Source of the DNA: Alcaligenes faecalis
GTDB taxonomy: Bacteria; Pseudomonadota; Gammaproteobacteria; Burkholderiales; Burkholderiaceae_B
Direction: 5' to 3'
Length of the DNA: 64,000 nt
NCBI RefSeq assembly: GCF_002443155.1
Contig: NZ_CP023667.1
Coordinates: 868,001-932,000 of the forward strand
Part shown: positions 62,136-64,000 of the stretch, piece after piece
Layout of the letters: each line of letters begins with the position of its first letter
Numbering within the stretch: position 1 is the first letter of the stretch
Program-made: the position numbers and the translations under genes
The notes under the pieces: model-generated
Database searches by the model: none
Told to the model about the DNA's origin: nothing
The model's input: only the letters and a program-made list of their open reading frames with translations

Positions 62136-63422
62136 TTACAGATGCGCCGCTTTCAGACCGCTGCGCACCGCACCTTCCAGCACACCGGGGTAGCCGGTAT
62201 CGGTCCAGTCGCCCGCCACACGAATGGCTGGCCACGGTGTCGTTACTGAAGGACGACGCAAGCCGGGTATGGCTGCAAAAGTAGCTCGCTTTTCGATAAT
62301 CAGTTCGCTAGCTCGTACCGCTGGCATGGCTTTCAGATGCCGGGTTTGGCTGCGTACCTGCTCGATAATCGCGGCAATGGCTTGCTCGCGGTCCAGCGCC
62401 TGCAGGCGCACTGCGTCGCTGATGACGATCCCCACCAGCGTTTCGCCGCTACCCGGCTTCAGCGCGCTGTGATCAAACAGCCATTGCCCGCCGCTGCCAC
62501 TGCTGTCGTCCAGCATCAACATGGAGTGGGGCAGGTTCCAGGCCTGTTCCAGTTCCAGATACAGGGTGGCGATAGGGACATAGCTGAATGCCTCCAGATC
62601 CGCCAGCAATTGTTCGCTGGCCGGGCTGCTGGGCAGGCTATGCAGCAGGCGCGCAGCTTGGACGGGCGGGCAAGCCACAATGGCTGTATCAAACTGCAGG
62701 CCGTCAATGTGTACACCCGCTTCCGTCAGTTCCAGCCTTTGTACCCGGTGGCCTAGCTGTAGCTGAATATCGCGCAGGGCGGATTCGCACCAGAGCTGGC
62801 TTAAGTCTGTCAACGGAATCAAGGTTTGGCTGGCTTGTCGCGGGCCGCCCAGACTATCGCGCAGGACATGGGCAAACAGCTGGGCGCAGGCTTGCTCAAT
62901 CGGGGTGTTCATGGCGGCTACACACAGCGGTTGCCAGAACAGACGGATGACATGGCTGTCTTGCTCGTGTTGCTCCAGAAGCTGCAACACCGTCAGACCG
63001 GCTGGCGTGCGCCATTGCTGCGTCATCAGCCAGCGGCAAAAACGCGCCAGCTTGATTTTTTGCGACCAGCTCAGGCCCTGGGCTCCCAGCAGGCCGGTCA
63101 ATAAATGGAAGGGGGCGGGCAGGGCGCGATTGCGCAGGCGAAAATGTCCGTCGGCCGAGATCACGTCCAGATCCTTGCGGTCCAGACGCGAGGCTTCGTC
63201 CAGGCCGATTTCCCCCATCAAACCCAGAATGACGGAGTAGGCCCCCAGCATGATGTGCTGGCCGTTATCGGTGTCGCGCCCCAGATTGGGGCTGTGAATG
63301 CGGCGGGCACGCCCGCCTATATGGCGCGAGGCTTCAAAGACACTGACCTGATGGCCCTGGGTCTTCAAGCGCCAGGCAGCGGCACAGCCCGCCCAGCCCG
63401 CCCCGATAACCGCGACTTTCAT
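62136..63422 (-). CDS. hpnE: Hydroxysqualene dehydroxylase HpnE (428 aa)
   Basis: FAD-dependent enzyme that converts hydroxysqualene to squalene for hopanoid synthesis. The N-terminal dinucleotide motif VAVIGAGWAGCAAAWRLKTQGHQVSVFEASRHIGGRARR is that of the phytoene-desaturase-like amine oxidases. The C-terminal GDWTDTGYPGVLEGAVRSGLKAA closes the FAD fold. It overlaps the hpnD stop by ATGA, so the two are co-translated. speG converges on it. Confidence 0.93.
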   Translation of the reverse strand: MKVAVIGAGWAGCAAAWRLKTQGHQVSVFEASRHIGGRARRIHSPNLGRDTDNGQHIMLGAYSVILGLMGEIGLDEASRLDRKDLDVISADGHFRLRNRALPAPFHLLTGLLGAQGLSWSQKIKLARFCRWLMTQQWRTPAGLTVLQLLEQHEQDSHVIRLFWQPLCVAAMNTPIEQACAQLFAHVLRDSLGGPRQASQTLIPLTDLSQLWCESALRDIQLQLGHRVQRLELTEAGVHIDGLQFDTAIVACPPVQAARLLHSLPSSPASEQLLADLEAFSYVPIATLYLELEQAWNLPHSMLMLDDSSGSGGQWLFDHSALKPGSGETLVGIVISDAVRLQALDREQAIAAIIEQVRSQTRHLKAMPAVRASELIIEKRATFAAIPGLRRPSVTTPWPAIRVAGDWTDTGYPGVLEGAVRSGLKAAHL

Positions 63423-64000
63423 CGGCCCAGTTTGCGTTGCAAGCTGCGGCCGCCCGATACCCAGGTTTTCCAGGCGAGCCAGAACTTGCGAATGGGCGTC
63501 AGCGAAATGCGCTGTTCCAGCACATGCCAGCGATCATTGGCAATTTCCACCAGCAGGGCATGGTAGATGGCCGCCATCAACAGGCCGGGGCGTTGTGCCC
63601 TGCGATCAACAGCGGGCAGGGCACGCATAGCCTGGCGGTACAGATCCTGGGCACGTTCGGTTTGAAAGGCCATCAGGGCCTCGAAGCGCTCCGAGTGTTG
63701 CTGATCCAGAATCTCATGGGGCGATACGCCAAACTTGTCCAGATCTTCCTGAGGCAGGTAGATGCGGCCACGACGAGCGTCATCGCCTACATCACGGATA
63801 ATATTGGTCAGCTGAAAAGCCAGGCCCAGTTTTTGGGCGTAGTCGCTGGTCTGTTTCTGGGTTTGGCCAAAAATACGCGCCGACAGCAGTCCCACCACGC
63901 TGGCGGCGTGCCAACAGTAGCGTTCCAGCTCGCTCCAGCTCTGGTAGCGCACCTGGTCCAGATCCATTTCCATGCCGTCAATGACGGCCAGCAGCTCGTC
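63419..64000 (-). CDS. hpnD: Presqualene diphosphate synthase HpnD, C-terminal part (cut by window edge)
   Basis: Condenses two farnesyl diphosphates to presqualene diphosphate, the step before hydroxysqualene. The frame is open to base 64000. The second Asp-rich motif NIIRDVGDDARRGRIYLPQEDL is clear, as is the YCWHAASVVGLL region. The first Asp-rich motif lies beyond the edge. A squalene/phytoene synthase paralogue (HpnC) normally lies upstream in this operon and is expected outside the window. Order hpnD-hpnE identifies the product. Confidence 0.9.
   Translation of the reverse strand, partial: DELLAVIDGMEMDLDQVRYQSWSELERYCWHAASVVGLLSARIFGQTQKQTSDYAQKLGLAFQLTNIIRDVGDDARRGRIYLPQEDLDKFGVSPHEILDQQHSERFEALMAFQTERAQDLYRQAMRALPAVDRRAQRPGLLMAAIYHALLVEIANDRWHVLEQRISLTPIRKFWLAWKTWVSGGRSLQRKLGR

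Overview
The window reads as ordinary chromosome of a betaproteobacterium of the family Alcaligenaceae, most likely Alcaligenes or a close relative. This is inferred from protein recognition and gene order: bamD/rluD-pgeF-phaC-phaB-phaR, scpB-rluB-rimP-nusA-infB-rbfA-truB-typA, rpsF-priB-rpsR-rplI-dnaB, xseB-ispA-dxs, alaC-hom-thrC and hpnD-hpnE. The DNA is moderately GC-rich throughout. I see no transposase, integrase, phage gene or CRISPR array.

Layout. 1-0.7 kb: the 3' end of an NmrA-like gene and a dead LysR stub. 0.7-6.0 kb: a self-contained accessory operon of cupin, FAD amine oxidase, TRAP transporter DctPQM and a TetR regulator, preceded by a recognisable promoter and a perfect inverted-repeat operator. 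6.2-12.1 kb: outer-membrane assembly (bamD), ribosome modification (rluD), peptidoglycan editing (pgeF) and polyhydroxyalkanoate synthesis and control (phaC, phaB, phaR; no thiolase here). 12.1-15.6 kb: a GNAT-fold protein, an unknown exported protein and two identical initiator tRNA genes 825 bp apart. 15.6-27 kb: chromosome segregation (scpB) and a long translation/transcription operon, with a terminator hairpin directly in front of rimP that looks like an attenuator.

27.3-29 kb: a sulfide:quinone-oxidoreductase-like flavoprotein with a DUF1641 partner. 29-31.3 kb: a polar amino acid ABC importer lacking its ATPase. 31.3-37 kb: a LOG-family nucleotide hydrolase and polA, divergent with overlapping start codons, then a Na/phosphate cotransporter and a MarR regulator. 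37.2-39.9 kb: an orphan homodimeric pyruvate-dehydrogenase-type E1, whose shared promoter region with marR carries two near-identical palindromes. 40-44.6 kb: an exported hydrolase, a GNAT, htpX, an EamA transporter and a sulfurtransferase. 44.8-49 kb: the isoprenoid genes xseB-ispA-dxs, then folE2. 49-52.3 kb: ribosomal proteins, priB and dnaB.

52.4-64 kb: an SBF-type transporter overlapping pdxA, a PIN-PhoH ATPase, a peroxiredoxin, an Mth938-like protein, alaC-hom-thrC (alanine and threonine synthesis), speG, and hopanoid genes hpnE and hpnD, the latter cut by the window edge. The ispA/dxs products supply the farnesyl diphosphate that HpnD and HpnE use.

The most interesting parts are regulatory or unassigned rather than a wholly new machine: the 0.7-6 kb uptake/oxidation operon, the marR/E1 twin operators, the rimP leader, the four ACTGTT hexamers before dnaB, the 75-nt three-tier hairpin after thrC, and the very long disordered tails on RluB and ScpB.
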